Position numbers and translations under genes: made by a program | Assembly (NCBI RefSeq): GCF_051133435.1 | Contig: NZ_JBPGNY010000001.1 | Coordinates: forward strand, 186,001 to 250,000 | DNA from: JAAYAO01 sp051133435 | GTDB lineage: Bacteria > Actinomycetota > Actinomycetes > Propionibacteriales > Propionibacteriaceae | Length of the DNA: 64,000 nt | Direction of reading: 5' to 3' | Shown: piece after piece, positions 37,671 through 48,901 of the stretch | Layout of the letters: each line of letters starts with the position of its first letter | Position numbering within the stretch: position 1 is the first letter of the stretch | Notes under the pieces: generated by a model | Seen by the model: the letters and a program-made list of their open reading frames with translations, nothing else | Told to the model about the DNA's origin: nothing | Databases searched by the model: none

Positions 37671-39608
37671 TCATGCCTGTTCTGTGAGGATTTCGCCGGT
37701 AGCGGTGTTGATCGCCGGGGCGGGTTCGTGCTGGGCCACCACGGCGACGATCGCCTCGGCGGTCGCCACCCCGATGCCGGGCACCTCGGTGAGCTCGTCG
37801 ACACCGGCGGCGCGCAGTTTTCGCAGCGACCCGAACTTCTTCAACACCGCGGTGCGCCGGGTCGGGCCCAAGCCCGGCACCTCGTCCAGCAGCGACTCGA
37901 TCATCGCCTTGGAGCGTCGGCCCCGGTGATGGCTGATCGCGAACCTGTGCGCCTCGTCGCGGATCCTTTGCAACAGGTAGAGACCCTCACTGCTGCGCGG
38001 CAGGATCACCGGATAGTCGTCGTCGGGCAACCACACCTCTTCGAGCCGTTTCGCCAGGCCACAGACCGGGATGTCGCCCAGCCCGAGTTCGGTGAGAGCC
38101 TGCCGGGCGGCACCCACCTGCGGTTTGCCGCCGTCGACCACCACCAGGCCCGGGGCGTAGGCGAAGCCACGGGGACGTTCCTCCGGCGGCAGTTCCTTGT
38201 CGGCCAAGTAGCGGCTGAACCGTCGGGTCAGCACTTCGCGCATGCTGGACGTGTCGTCGCGGGCATCGCGCACCAGAAACCGGCGATAGTCACCCTTGCG
38301 GGCCAGGCCGTCCTCGAAGACCACCATCGACCCGACGGTTTCGGTGCCCTGCAGGTGCGAGATGTCGTAGCACTCGATCCGTAGCGGTGCCTGCGGCAGG
38401 CCGAGGGCGTCGCGGATCTCCTCCAGGGCCCGGTTGCGGGTGGTCAGGTCGGAGGCCCGGCGGGTGCGGTGCCGCACCAGAGCTTCCTTGGCGTTGTTGG
38501 TGACGGTGTCGAGCAGGGCCTTCTTGTCCCCGCGGCGCGGTACCCGGATGGTGACCCGGGCTCCGCGCAGTTGGCTGAGCAGGTCGGCCAGCACCTCGGG
38601 CTCCGGCGGCAGGCCAGGTACCAGTACCTCACGGGGTACCGGGGTGACCGAGCCGTTGGTTTCGGCCTGGTCGGCGTCGCCGTAGAGCTGCACCAGGAAG
38701 TTCTCGATCAACTGGTCGGTGCCGGAGTCGTCGGCGCGGTCGGCCACCCAGCCGCGCCGGCCGCGGATCCGGCCCTGTCGGACGTGGAAGATCTGCACCG
38801 ACACCTCGAGGGGGTCTTCGGCCAGGCCGATCACATCGGCGTCGGTGCCGTCGGTGAAGACCACCGCGTTCTGTTCGTTGACCTTGGCCAACGCGGCCAG
38901 ATCGTCGCGGATCCGGGCGGCGCGCTCGTACTCGAGGTTCTCGGCCGCCTCGGCCATCTCCCGCTCGAGCCGCCGGGTGAGCTGTTGGGTGTGGCCCGAC
39001 ATGAACTGACAGAAGTCGGCCACGATCTCCCGGTGCGCCGCGGCGTCGATGCGTCCCACGCAGGGGGCGGCACATTTCTCGATGTAGCCGAGCAGGCAGG
39101 GCCGGTTGGCCCGCTGGGCGTTGCGGAACACCCCGGTCGAACATGACCGCATCGGAAACACCCGCAACAGGGTGTCCACGGTTTCCCGGATCGCCCAGGC
39201 ATGGCTGTAGGGGCCGAAGTACCGGTTGCCCTTCTTCTTCGCCCCCCGGCCCACGAACACCCGCGGGAACTCGTCGGCCCAGGTCACCGCGAGCCAGGGA
39301 TAGGACTTGTCGTCGCGGTACTTGATGTTGAACCGCGGTTCGAACTGTTTGATCCAGGAGTACTCGAGCTGCAGGGCCTCGACCTCGGTGGACACCACCG
39401 TCCAGTCGACCCGTACCGCAGTGGTGACCATCCGGCGGGTGCGTTCCAACAGGCCGGCGACATCGGCGAAGTAGGAGTTCAGCCGCGGCCGCAGGCTCTT
39501 GGCCTTGCCGACGTAGATCACCCGGTCTTCGGAGTCCCAGAATCGGTACACCCCCGGGGCAGTGGGGATCTCCCCCACTGCGGGACGGTACTGGGACGGG
39601 TCGGCCAT
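37671..39608 (-). CDS. uvrC: excinuclease ABC subunit C
   Basis: A 645-aa nuclease that makes both incisions in nucleotide excision repair. The N-terminal GIY-YIG domain is present (PGVYRFWD, VIYVGKAKSLRPRLNSYF), with a Cys cluster (CSTGVFRNAQRANRPCLLGYIEKCAAPC), UVR motif, RNase H-like endonuclease domain (RIECYDISHLQGT, VVDGGKPQ) and C-terminal helix-hairpin-helix. The ATG at 39608 lies 6 nt after a TAGGCT box, suggesting leaderless translation. An ATL protein that could feed this pathway is at 10061-10438. Confidence 0.96.
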   Translation of the reverse strand: MADPSQYRPAVGEIPTAPGVYRFWDSEDRVIYVGKAKSLRPRLNSYFADVAGLLERTRRMVTTAVRVDWTVVSTEVEALQLEYSWIKQFEPRFNIKYRDDKSYPWLAVTWADEFPRVFVGRGAKKKGNRYFGPYSHAWAIRETVDTLLRVFPMRSCSTGVFRNAQRANRPCLLGYIEKCAAPCVGRIDAAAHREIVADFCQFMSGHTQQLTRRLEREMAEAAENLEYERAARIRDDLAALAKVNEQNAVVFTDGTDADVIGLAEDPLEVSVQIFHVRQGRIRGRRGWVADRADDSGTDQLIENFLVQLYGDADQAETNGSVTPVPREVLVPGLPPEPEVLADLLSQLRGARVTIRVPRRGDKKALLDTVTNNAKEALVRHRTRRASDLTTRNRALEEIRDALGLPQAPLRIECYDISHLQGTETVGSMVVFEDGLARKGDYRRFLVRDARDDTSSMREVLTRRFSRYLADKELPPEERPRGFAYAPGLVVVDGGKPQVGAARQALTELGLGDIPVCGLAKRLEEVWLPDDDYPVILPRSSEGLYLLQRIRDEAHRFAISHHRGRRSKAMIESLLDEVPGLGPTRRTAVLKKFGSLRKLRAAGVDELTEVPGIGVATAEAIVAVVAQHEPAPAINTATGEILTEQA

Positions 39609-39614
39609 TCCTCC

Positions 39615-39620
39615 AGCCTA
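39615..39620 (-). promoter_or_regulatory. -10 box of uvrC, probably leaderless
   Basis: TAGGCT on the minus strand is followed by 6 nt (GGAGGA) and the uvrC ATG. The same hexamer and spacing occur before uvrB at 57463-57468. The purine-rich 6 nt touches the ATG and is too close to serve as a Shine-Dalgarno. Confidence 0.45.
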
Positions 39621-39635
39621 CGTGGGCCGGCGAGC

Positions 39636-40397
39636 TCAGCCCGTGATCACGGGGCGGACGACGATCTCCTCGACCATGGCCTGTGGGGCGGCGTCGACCG
39701 CGAGCCGTACCGCGGCGGCGATGGTCTCGGGGGCGACGTACTTCTCACCACGGTAATCGTGGTTGCCCAGCGTGGCCTGCAGTTCACGCTGCATATCGGT
39801 GTCGACCCGTCCGGGGTGGATCGAACAGACCCGCACCTGCTCGCGTTCCTCGGCGCGCAGCGAATCGCCCAGGGCGCGCAGGGCGAACTTGGACGCGGCG
39901 TAGACACCGCTGTTGGGTGAGGCGTTGTGCCCGGCCCCGGAGTTGATCAGCACCACCTGACCCCGGTGCTCGCGCAACAGCGGCAACAACAGCCGGGTCA
40001 GTTCGGCGACCGCGAACACGTTCAGATCGAAGGTGCGCTGCCACATCTGCGGGTCGCTGTCGATGATGTGGCCGTACTCGGCGATTCCCGCCGAGTGCAC
40101 CACCACGTCCAACCGGGACAGGTTCAACGCCTTGACCGCCTCGGCCACCGCGGCCGGGTCGGACAGGTCGGCGACGAACGGCCAGGCCTGGCAGGAATCG
40201 ATCGTTTCCAGTTCGGCCACCACGGCGTTGACGGTGTCGGCCTTGGTGCCACCGACCAGGACATGGTGATCGCGCGCCAAGTCACGGGCGACGGCCAAGC
40301 CGATGCCCCGGGAGGCGCCGGTCACCAGCGCGATCGGTCGTTTACTGGTTGCCCAGTCGCTCGGTACGGGCTGCGGTTCAGTCAACAAGGTCTGCAT
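39636..40397 (-). CDS. short-chain dehydrogenase/reductase
   Basis: A 253-aa classical SDR: NAD(P)-binding TGASRGIGLAVARDL, NSGAG plus YAASKFAL active-site pair (Ser/Tyr-x3-Lys), and a final PVITG. Substrate unknown. The start at 40397 overlaps the small GNAT gene by 20 bp; a start nearer the Rossmann motif is possible but none has a better ribosome binding site. Confidence 0.85.
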   Translation of the reverse strand: MQTLLTEPQPVPSDWATSKRPIALVTGASRGIGLAVARDLARDHHVLVGGTKADTVNAVVAELETIDSCQAWPFVADLSDPAAVAEAVKALNLSRLDVVVHSAGIAEYGHIIDSDPQMWQRTFDLNVFAVAELTRLLLPLLREHRGQVVLINSGAGHNASPNSGVYAASKFALRALGDSLRAEEREQVRVCSIHPGRVDTDMQRELQATLGNHDYRGEKYVAPETIAAAVRLAVDAAPQAMVEEIVVRPVITG

Positions 40398-40653
40398 ACT
40401 CCGGATGCTTCTCGATCCAGGCCCGGACGAACGGGCATTCGGGATTCACTCGCTTACCGTCGGCCCGCGCCGCATCGACGGCTGCGCGCACGATGCGTCC
40501 GCCGATGCCTTCGCCCTCGCGGTGTACCTCGGTGTGCGGGATGGTGATCGTGTCACCGTCGACGGTGTAGTCGGCGAAACCGACCACCTCGTCGCCGTCA
40601 CGAGCCTCCCATCGGCTCCGTTCGGGATTGTCGATCACCACGATCTCGCTCAT
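40378..40653 (-). CDS. small GNAT-family N-acetyltransferase (YjdJ-like)
   Basis: A 91-aa protein of the compact GCN5-related family with VGFADYTVDGDTITIPHTEV and acetyl-CoA pocket HREGEGIGGRIVRAAVDAAR, then KRVNPECPFVRAWIEKHPEY, all diagnostic of the YjdJ/GTL3-like group. Substrate unknown. It overlaps the SDR downstream and follows the glycosyltransferase by 19 bp. Confidence 0.9.
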   Translation of the reverse strand: MSEIVVIDNPERSRWEARDGDEVVGFADYTVDGDTITIPHTEVHREGEGIGGRIVRAAVDAARADGKRVNPECPFVRAWIEKHPEYADLVD

Positions 40654-40672
40654 GCCTCCACCTTAACGCTCA

Positions 40673-41787
40673 TCAATGTTTCGATTCGTTGCCGGCTTCG
40701 TTGAGTGCTTCGAGTCGTTGCCAGCCGAACCATTCGGACACCGCATCACGCATCGCCGCCTCGAAGGCGGTGTCGTCGTGGTTCTCGCGCACCCAATCGA
40801 CGAAGGACCCGCCCACCAGGGCGTCCAGTTCGGCCCGGCAGGCCTCGGTGTCGGTGACCGCCCGGTACAGCATCTCCTGGGCCTCGTCGAGATTGCGGTA
40901 GATGAACGGGTAATCCTCGGGCAGCAACTGCGGCACCCATTCCCGCTCGGGAAAGATGCCGATCGCACCGGACACCATCGCCTCGACATAGCCCAAGCCG
41001 TAGGACTCCTCGGAGGCGGTCGCCAGGAAGGCGGTGGTACCGGCCAGCGCCTCCCAATACCCTTCGCGGGTCGAGGTCAGCGGCCCCACCCAGGCCCACT
41101 GCCGGGTGGACATCTCCATCGCCGGTTCGCTGGTGAGGTGCTTGTGATGCAGTCGCATCTCGACCTTCAGCGGAGTGCGCTTGGCGACCGCCGTGACGGT
41201 GTCGATGAAATCCCAGGGACGTTTGCGACCGTGGACGTAGATCGCCGGGTACAACACCACCGGCACGGTCGGCTCGCGGCGCGGTTGCACCCGGCCCAGA
41301 TGCACACCAAGCTTCGACCAGGCCAGCTCGGCCCGGTTGGCGAGCTGCGGGATCGTCCAGCGGTCGACGATCTCGCGCACCTCGCTGGCGGTGCGTTCGG
41401 AGTTGGCGAAGGTCGGGAAGAGCGCGAAGGAGAGCCCCAGCAGGGCCTGGTTCACCAGGTGGTGGTACTCCTCGGAGGCATTCCACCAGACGAAGTTCAT
41501 CACCTTCGGCTCGGCGGCGGTGGTGTGCAGGACACCCCATACCTCGGTGGAGTCGATGACGTCCATGTTGATCACGACGGTGTTCTCGGCGTCGATCTCG
41601 TCGAGCGGCAGCACCTCGTAGCCGTTGACCTGTTGCCGCTCGGTGCCGATCAGGATGGCCGGCTCGAACAGGTTCAACAAGCGCCGCACCAGCACCGGGC
41701 CGGCCTGATGACCGTGAATCGCCCCGGCCGGGTCGATCAGCCGTTCATTGCCCGTTTCAGTCGTGCCGTACTTGATGGCGATTCTCA

Positions 41788-41791
<4 letters not shown>
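40673..41791 (-). CDS. glycosyltransferase, GT4/GT-B-like
   Basis: A 372-aa GT-B-like protein. The C-terminal half has the family motif ATASEESYGLGYVEAMVSGAIGIFP (donor-binding Glu region). The N-terminal half is non-typical (MRIAIKYGTTETGNERLIDP). No signal peptide or membrane span. It overlaps the pyrophosphatase gene by 4 bp (41788-41791), an odd pairing that implies co-expression. Acceptor and donor are not readable. Moderate confidence for family, low for role. Confidence 0.7.
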
Positions 41792-44385
<2,594 letters not shown>

Positions 44386-44494
44386 GGTGCGTCCTTGGGG
44401 TGAAGGTCCGGCGGTTCCGGTTCAGGAATAACTCTAGGACGTTGTGTAGTAGGGAATGCGGCAGGGTCGGAGGGTTCCGCGTGCACCACCGGAG

Positions 44495-44570
44495 TGGATG
44501 AAAACGCACCCGAAACAGCCAATTCCAGCCGAATTTGCCCCTCAGGGCAGGTTTCGGGTGCGGTTGTGGC
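44495..44570 (+). repeat. intergenic palindromic repeat, copy 2 (76 bp)
   Basis: Starts TGGATGAAAACGCACCCGAA and ends GGGTGCGGTTGTGGC. The inner 12 bp CGCACCCGAAAC (44505-44516) pair with 44551-44562, and a second small hairpin TGCCC/GGGCA lies at 44536-44549. Copy 3 has identical length and orientation and about 57 of 76 bases in common by hand alignment. It sits between the hppA promoter and the end of the response-regulator gene. Confidence 0.8.
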
Positions 44571-44590
44571 CACCGCGCACCGGGTTCCCC

Positions 44591-45202
44591 CTACAGCAGG
44601 CCGCGCTGGTAGGCCACCCGCACGGCTGCGGCCCGGTCGTTGACGCCGAGCTTGTCGTACACCCGCGCCAGATGGGTCTTCAGTGTGGTCTCGGAGACCG
44701 CGAGCCGGGCTGCGGCCTCACGGTTGGTGCCTCCGGCGGCGATTTCCCGCAACACATCGCTCTCGCGGGCGGTGAGTGATACCTCGGTGCTGCGCCCGGA
44801 CAGTGCTCGCAGGGCGGCAGCGGTCAGTACCGGACGCCCGGCGGCGAGTTCGCGGACCGCACGCACCAGGTCGGCCCGTGGGGTGTCCTTGAGCAGGTAC
44901 CCATCGGCGCCCGCCTCCAGGGCGACCCGAATGTCGTGGTCGGAGTCGTAGGTGGTGAGCACCAGAATTCGTGGGGCGCGCGCCGACCGGGAGCGCAGCT
45001 CCCGAATCGCCTCCACCCCGTCGCCACCCGGCATCCGCAGGTCCAGCAACACCACGTCGGGAGCCTCGCGTTCCACCACGATCAACGCCTCCCGACCACC
45101 GGCGGCCTCCCCCACCACCTGCAGGTCATCCTCCCGCGACAGGATCGTGACGATGCCGTCGCGCACCAAAGGATGGTCGTCGACCACCACCACCGTGATC
45201 AT
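44591..45202 (-). CDS. NarL/LuxR-family response regulator
   Basis: A 203-aa regulator with a receiver domain (VVVVDDHPLVRDG; phosphoacceptor Asp in VVLLDLRMPGGDG; Thr in LVLTTYD; Lys in YLLKDTP) and a C-terminal HTH (LTARESDVLREIAAGGTNREAAARLAVSE in two parts). I start at ATG 45202 (MITVVVVDDHP). It overlaps the histidine kinase by ATGA (45199-45202). It probably controls the adjacent ABC exporter. Confidence 0.94.
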   Translation of the reverse strand: MITVVVVDDHPLVRDGIVTILSREDDLQVVGEAAGGREALIVVEREAPDVVLLDLRMPGGDGVEAIRELRSRSARAPRILVLTTYDSDHDIRVALEAGADGYLLKDTPRADLVRAVRELAAGRPVLTAAALRALSGRSTEVSLTARESDVLREIAAGGTNREAAARLAVSETTLKTHLARVYDKLGVNDRAAAVRVAYQRGLL

Positions 45203-46479
45203 GCCGCTGCCCCCTCGTTCGGCAACCGGGCCATCAGGGTTGTCCCGGTAGCCGGGCTGCTGTCCACTTCCAAGCTTCCCCCGGCTCGGGTCAGCCGCTC
45301 GCGCATCCCGGCGAGGCCGTGTCCGGCCGGCTGGTCGTGCGGGTCGAAGCCGTGGCCGTCGTCGTGCACCATCAGCGATACCCGGTCGGTCCCGAAGGCG
45401 AGTTCCATGCCGACCCGTCCGGCGTCGGCATGTCGGGCCACGTTGGCCAAGGCCTCCTGGGCGACCCTGATCAGCACGTCGTCGTGGCCGGTGGCGGCCC
45501 GACGGCCGGACACGGTGAACTCGGCGTCGATGCCGGTGGCCGAACGCCACTGCCCCAGCAGGTCGTCCAGGGCCAGGGGCAGGTCGGCATCGTCCAGTCG
45601 CGGCGAGGCCAACGCTTGCACGGCGCTGCGCGCCTCCGCGAGCGCGTCGCGGGCCGCGGCGTCGGCGATCCCGAGCCGACGCCGGTACTCCTCCGGATCG
45701 TCGGCGTCGGAGGCCGCCTCCAGTTGGGTGATGATCGCAATCAGCCCCTGGGCGACGGTGTCGTGTATCTCCCGCGACAGCCGTCCGCGTTCCTCGGCGA
45801 CCCCGGCCTCCCGGGCCTGATCAACCAGTTGCTCCTGCAGGCTCGCGGCCAGCTCCTGCTGGGTGCGCAGTTCGGTGTTGGTGGCTCTGAGTTGGTCGAT
45901 CAGCCGCGTACGTTGCCGGTCCAGGGTGGACATCAGGGCGGCGATACCGAAGTTGAGGGCGATGAAGGCCGCGATTACCGGTGGCAGGAAGATCGTCGAG
46001 TTGGGTCCACCGGTTTGGGAGAAGCCGGCCAACACGGCGGTCAGGGCGATGCCGGCCCACTCCTCGGCCCGGCTCGGTAGCCGGGAGGCCTCGTAGTAGC
46101 CGATGAAGATGTACAAGCCGAAGATCGGACTGATCGCGATGGCCAGCCCACCGAGGACGGCGTTGCCCCAGTAGCAGGCTCGCGCCTGGTTGAGCGTGGT
46201 CGTGGGTCTGGCCCAGAACAGGCGCAACCCGATGAGCGCCGCCACCAACACCAACAACCAGGGAATCCTGGCCGGGGCCACGACCTGCGGTTGCCAGCCC
46301 GCTATGACCAGCGAGATGACCAGGGATGCGCCGAGCAGCAAGAAGGCGACGACGAGGTTCGGCCGATACCGCTCGGCGGGTGTCGGCGCGATCCCGTGCC
46401 GGGCACTGCCCGAGTGATCGTCGGCGGCAACCACGCGCTCGCCCCGTCCGGAGTGGCCGTGGCGGTTCATGGGGTCCAT
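45199..46479 (-). CDS. sensor histidine kinase (HisKA_3, DesK/LiaS-like)
   Basis: A 426-aa membrane kinase. After a short cytosolic N-terminus there are about six hydrophobic spans (residues 40-165), a coiled region with RTQQELAASLQEQLVDQ, the phosphoacceptor box SREIHDTVAQGLIAIITQLE, and an HATPase with VAQEALANVARHA and GHGLAGMRERL. The membrane sensor has no large extracytoplasmic domain, as in intramembrane-sensing kinases that guard against membrane-active compounds. Paired with the regulator downstream; ABC genes are directly upstream. Confidence 0.93.
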   Translation of the reverse strand: MDPMNRHGHSGRGERVVAADDHSGSARHGIAPTPAERYRPNLVVAFLLLGASLVISLVIAGWQPQVVAPARIPWLLVLVAALIGLRLFWARPTTTLNQARACYWGNAVLGGLAIAISPIFGLYIFIGYYEASRLPSRAEEWAGIALTAVLAGFSQTGGPNSTIFLPPVIAAFIALNFGIAALMSTLDRQRTRLIDQLRATNTELRTQQELAASLQEQLVDQAREAGVAEERGRLSREIHDTVAQGLIAIITQLEAASDADDPEEYRRRLGIADAAARDALAEARSAVQALASPRLDDADLPLALDDLLGQWRSATGIDAEFTVSGRRAATGHDDVLIRVAQEALANVARHADAGRVGMELAFGTDRVSLMVHDDGHGFDPHDQPAGHGLAGMRERLTRAGGSLEVDSSPATGTTLMARLPNEGAAA

Positions 46480-46504
46480 CCTGCCTCAGCAGCTTCCCCG
46501 GTGG

Positions 46505-47284
46505 TCACTCCCAGCGGAAGGTGGCCCGGGCCAACAGGGCGCCGGCGATGACCCAAGCCAGCAGCACCACGAAGGGCTGCCACCCGACAGCGGCCCCCTG
46601 GGTGGCCCCGAGCATCGCCTCGGCCGCCGCTCCGCCGGGGGTCAGGTCGGCGACCGTCAGCAACCAGTCGGGGAACTGCGCCCGCGGGAACCACATTCCG
46701 GCCGCTCCCCACATCACTGCGGCGATCACGTTGCCGACCCCGGACGCCACCTTGGAATTGCCCACCACAGCCGCCAGGGCGGTGCCCATCGCGACGAAGG
46801 CCAGGATGGCCCCGAAGGTTGTCACCGCGAACAGCGCCGGGTGCTCGGGTATCCCGGCCCCGAACAGTGCCGGGATGACAACGATGATCAGGTTCACCAG
46901 GACGGCCACGATCGTGACCAGCAGGAACAACGCCAGCAGGAGGGTCACCGGGGAGGCGGGGGTGGTGCGCAGCCGGCGCAGCACCCCGATTTCGCGGTAG
47001 CCACCAAGGATCGCCGGCATGACCGTCAGCCCGAGGATCGACCCGCTGAACAGGCACAGAATTGGCACATAGCTCTGGACCACCGAGAACCCGCCCATCT
47101 GGTCGAGCGGTTGGCGGGCCCCGGGGATCGCCGACATCACAACCACTGCGAGCAGCGGCAGTAGCGCCCCGAAGATCATCGTGGCCGGTTCGCGCAGCAG
47201 CAGTCGGGTCTCGTTGCGGAACTGGGCCGCGAGGACGGTGCCGAAGGTGGCCCGGGGCGCTCGGGTGGAGGCAATGGTGGTCAT
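46505..47284 (-). CDS. ABC-2 type transporter permease
   Basis: A 259-aa membrane protein with six spans and the ABC2 core GGYREIGVLRRLRTTPASP, followed by LLALFLLVTIVAVLVNLIIVV. It overlaps the ATPase (47281-47284). Together with the kinase/regulator it resembles a drug- or peptide-responsive exporter unit. Substrate unknown. Confidence 0.88.
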   Translation of the reverse strand: MTTIASTRAPRATFGTVLAAQFRNETRLLLREPATMIFGALLPLLAVVVMSAIPGARQPLDQMGGFSVVQSYVPILCLFSGSILGLTVMPAILGGYREIGVLRRLRTTPASPVTLLLALFLLVTIVAVLVNLIIVVIPALFGAGIPEHPALFAVTTFGAILAFVAMGTALAAVVGNSKVASGVGNVIAAVMWGAAGMWFPRAQFPDWLLTVADLTPGGAAAEAMLGATQGAAVGWQPFVVLLAWVIAGALLARATFRWE

Positions 47285-48222
47285 GGCTGCTGCTCCTGGG
47301 TCTGCTGCTTGGGGTTCTGCCGGCGCATCTGCTCGTCGGTGAGGGTGAGGTAGGCCTCGTCCAGCGTCGGGCTGGTCACGCGCAACTGTTGGACGGTCAC
47401 CCCGTGGGCGGCCAGCGCACCCAGGACGGCCTGGGGGCTGTCCGCATCGCCGGTGATGATCACCCGGCCGTGGCGCTCGATGACCTCGGTCACGCCGGGC
47501 AGGTCGCGCAGGATCGCCGGGTCGAGGTCGGTGGGACGGGTGAAGGAGGTCTCCTGGCGGCCGGTGGCACGGGTCAGTTCGTCGGGGGTGCCGGACGCGA
47601 CGATCCGTCCGTCGTCGATCACGATCACCCGGTCGCAGAGGTACTGGGCCTCTTCCATGAAGTGGGTGACCAACAACATGGTCACCCCGTCGGTGCGCAG
47701 CGTGCCGAGGTAGTCCCAGATGTCGCGGCGGGCCGCCGGGTCGAGGCCGGTGGTGAGTTCGTCGAGGAAGGCGATCTGCGGCCGGCCGATCAGGGCCAGC
47801 GCCACCGACAGGCGTTGCTGCTGGCCACCGGACAGTTTGTCGAAGCGGGCGTCGGCACGATCGCTCAGCCCGAAACGCTCGAGCAGGTCTTCGATGGGCA
47901 CCGGGTCGGCGTAGAAGGCGGCGAACAGGTCAAGGGCCTCGCGGGTACGAATTCGGGCGGGCAGTCGGCACTGTTGGAGTTGCATACCGAGCACCTCACG
48001 CAGGCGTGGCGGGCTGTCGGCCGGGTTCATGCCGGCGATCAGGACGGTGCCTGCGTCACGGTCGCGCAAACCGCCGATGCATTCGACCGCGGTGGTTTTT
48101 CCGGCCCCGTTCGGGCCCAGGATGCCGACGATTTCGCCCTCGTCGACGTGCAGGTCGATCCCGCGGAGTACTTGTCGGCGGCCGTAGGACTTCTGCAGGC
48201 CGGTCACCTCGATCAATGCCAT
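47281..48222 (-). CDS. ABC-2 transporter ATP-binding protein
   Basis: A 313-aa ATPase with Walker A GPNGAGKTTAVE, signature LSGGQQQRLSVALAL, and Walker B AFLDELTTGLDP, where the usual Pro after DE is Leu. The C-terminal extension (about 215-300) is a regulatory domain common in this exporter group. I start at ATG 48222 (MALIEVTGLQKSYG) with GGAG upstream; longer in-frame sequence is not homologous. Confidence 0.9.
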   Translation of the reverse strand: MALIEVTGLQKSYGRRQVLRGIDLHVDEGEIVGILGPNGAGKTTAVECIGGLRDRDAGTVLIAGMNPADSPPRLREVLGMQLQQCRLPARIRTREALDLFAAFYADPVPIEDLLERFGLSDRADARFDKLSGGQQQRLSVALALIGRPQIAFLDELTTGLDPAARRDIWDYLGTLRTDGVTMLLVTHFMEEAQYLCDRVIVIDDGRIVASGTPDELTRATGRQETSFTRPTDLDPAILRDLPGVTEVIERHGRVIITGDADSPQAVLGALAAHGVTVQQLRVTSPTLDEAYLTLTDEQMRRQNPKQQTQEQQP

Positions 48223-48325
48223 GGCTCCATCGTCTCGGCGAGAAGCGGTCAGCACGTCCTCCAGCCGCTCCGACTTCGCCTCATCCGATCGGATGACCCT
48301 CGTGTCGCAACGGCACAGCCGGTCA

Positions 48326-48401
48326 TGGATGAAAACGCACCCGAATCGGGCCTTTGCGGCCGAAACTGGCCTTCAGACACCGTTCTGGGTGCGTTTGTGG
48401 C
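48326..48401 (+). repeat. intergenic palindromic repeat, copy 3 (76 bp)
   Basis: Starts with the same 20 bases as copy 2 (TGGATGAAAACGCACCCGAA) and ends GGGTGCGTTTGTGGC. AAACGCACCC (48333-48342) pairs with 48387-48396, and GGCC/GGCC (48349-48361) forms an inner hairpin. Its right end reaches the likely -35 zone of the Rieske gene. Copies 2 and 3 are direct repeats that bracket the four-gene regulator/kinase/ABC block. Confidence 0.8.
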
Positions 48402-48406
48402 TCGCC

Positions 48407-48412
48407 TAGGAT
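48407..48412 (+). promoter_or_regulatory. -10 box of the Rieske gene, probably leaderless
   Basis: TAGGAT is followed by 7 nt and then GTG 48420, with no Shine-Dalgarno. The -35 position would fall within the right arm of repeat copy 3 (about 48383-48389). Confidence 0.5.
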
Positions 48413-48419
48413 CGATGTC

Positions 48420-48887
48420 GTGATCGCCAAGCCTGAGAATGAAGAAACTGCCGACCTGATCGACACCGCCGACACCGAGGTTGGTGTTGACCGTCGCACC
48501 CTGTTGAAGGGGGTGGGGGTGACCGCACTGGTGGGTGCCGCCGGGGTGGGCCTGAGCGCCTGCACCGAGCCGCGGGATACCGGCCGACCCGACGAAGGTC
48601 CCACCGAGACCGTCAATGCCGCCGACGTGCCGGTCGGTAGCGGCAGGATCTTCGAGAACTACGTGGTCACCCAACCCACCGAGGGTGAGTTCAAGGGCTT
48701 CTCGGCGGTCTGCCCGCACCAGTTCTGCAAGGTGACGGTGGTCAAGCAGACCAACATCGTGTGCCAGTGCCACGGTTCGGAGTTCGACATCAACGACGGT
48801 GCGGTCACCGCCGGGCCGGCCCTGGAGCCGTTGCCGAGCGCTCCGGTCACCGTCAAGGGCGACACCATCGAGGTGGGTGGCAACTGA
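48420..48887 (+). CDS. Rieske [2Fe-2S] protein, Tat-exported lipoprotein
   Basis: A 155-aa exported electron-transfer protein. The N-terminus has a twin-Arg motif (DRRTLLKG) followed by a hydrophobic span and lipobox LSAC (Cys at about 46). The Rieske cluster ligands are CPHQFC and CQCHGSEF, about 15 residues apart, with GxALEPLPSAPV typical of stand-alone Rieske ferredoxin-like proteins of actinobacteria. No cytochrome b or oxidase gene is adjacent, so the partner is unknown. GTG start, leaderless. The next gene starts 14 bp after the stop. Confidence 0.9.
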   Translation: MIAKPENEETADLIDTADTEVGVDRRTLLKGVGVTALVGAAGVGLSACTEPRDTGRPDEGPTETVNAADVPVGSGRIFENYVVTQPTEGEFKGFSAVCPHQFCKVTVVKQTNIVCQCHGSEFDINDGAVTAGPALEPLPSAPVTVKGDTIEVGGN

Positions 48888-48901
48888 ACCCTCCGCCCGC
48901 G

